A DNA stretch of 7,007 bases, taken from positions 1,715 to 8,721 of the forward strand of contig DIRG01000113.1 of assembly GCA_002427475.1 (NCBI GenBank), read 5' to 3'. This DNA is from Mageeibacillus sp. UBA5442 (GTDB taxonomy: Bacteria; Bacillota; Clostridia; Saccharofermentanales; DTU023). Positions 6,907 through 7,007 of this stretch are shown here, piece after piece (position 1 is the stretch's first letter; each line of letters begins with the position of its first letter). A program made the position numbers and the translations under genes. The notes beneath the pieces were generated by a model that searched no databases, was not told the DNA's origin, and was given only the letters and a program-made list of their open reading frames with translations.

Positions 6907-7007
6907 ATGCTGCAATTAGTTTTAGCTAGCGCTAATGAAAGTAAACTTATAGAATTTCGCCGTATTGCAAAACCGTATCCGCTAGAGATAATCTTGGCTA
7001 AGGAAAT
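6907..7007 (+). CDS. rdgB: XTP/dITP pyrophosphatase (RdgB/HAM1 family), N-terminal part (3' end outside window)
   Basis: Only the first 33 codons are inside the window. They begin LQLVLASANESKLIEFRRI, which matches the start of RdgB/HAM1 proteins, where a beta strand is followed by T/S-x-N-x-x-K-xx-EF; here S8, N10, K13, E16 and F17 are present. Family knowledge: the enzyme hydrolyses non-canonical purine triphosphates (XTP, dITP, ITP) to monophosphate and pyrophosphate, keeping damaged bases out of DNA and RNA. The ATG follows the M3-fold gene by 6 bases and there is a stop directly upstream in frame (6898-6900), so the start is secure. AGGA (6891-6894) is a somewhat distant binding site, so coupling to the upstream gene is likely. 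The C-terminal catalytic SHR region cannot be checked. Confidence 0.85.
   Translation, partial: MLQLVLASANESKLIEFRRIAKPYPLEIILAKE

Overview
The window looks like chromosome from a Gram-positive, Firmicutes-type bacterium, probably of the Clostridia class. The support is moderate GC, GGAGG-type ribosome binding sites, tightly packed genes, and a nucleotidyltransferase, an ArgRS and an M3-fold protein of kinds common in that group. The genus cannot be named from the sequence. No tRNA, rRNA, CRISPR array, insertion sequence or phage gene was seen.

Layout. (a) 1-317 (+) is the 3' end of a TehB-like SAM-dependent methyltransferase. It converges on a minus-strand pair. The two meet at a strong hairpin (325-363) whose U-tract serves the minus strand. 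(b) 383-2247 (-) holds two genes read leftward. The first in transcription order encodes a NYN-domain nuclease with a C-terminal OST-HTH/LOTUS domain. The second encodes a PP2C-fold protein with a C-terminal membrane anchor. (c) 2248-2461 is a divergent promoter region with a plausible extended -10 for the plus-strand operon. (d) 2462-7007 (+) is an operon-like series: sugar-nucleotide-type nucleotidyltransferase, arginyl-tRNA synthetase (argS), an M3 oligoendopeptidase-fold protein, and the start of an XTP/dITP pyrophosphatase (RdgB/HAM1), cut by the window edge. The last three genes are separated by only 2 and 6 bases.

The most interesting content is two intact, full-length proteins that keep an enzyme fold but lack its catalytic residues. 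The M3 protein has N-M-T-G-K where the family has the zinc motif HExxH. It also lacks the third-ligand Glu and the C-terminal catalytic His. The PP2C protein keeps the N-terminal E-D pair but has Ser and Pro at two of the metal-binding aspartates and Glu at a third. It is tail-anchored, so it may be a membrane-tethered binding protein rather than a phosphatase. The two lie in divergent transcription units, so a functional link between them is not shown. The other genes look like housekeeping functions: translation, nucleotide-pool cleaning and sugar activation.
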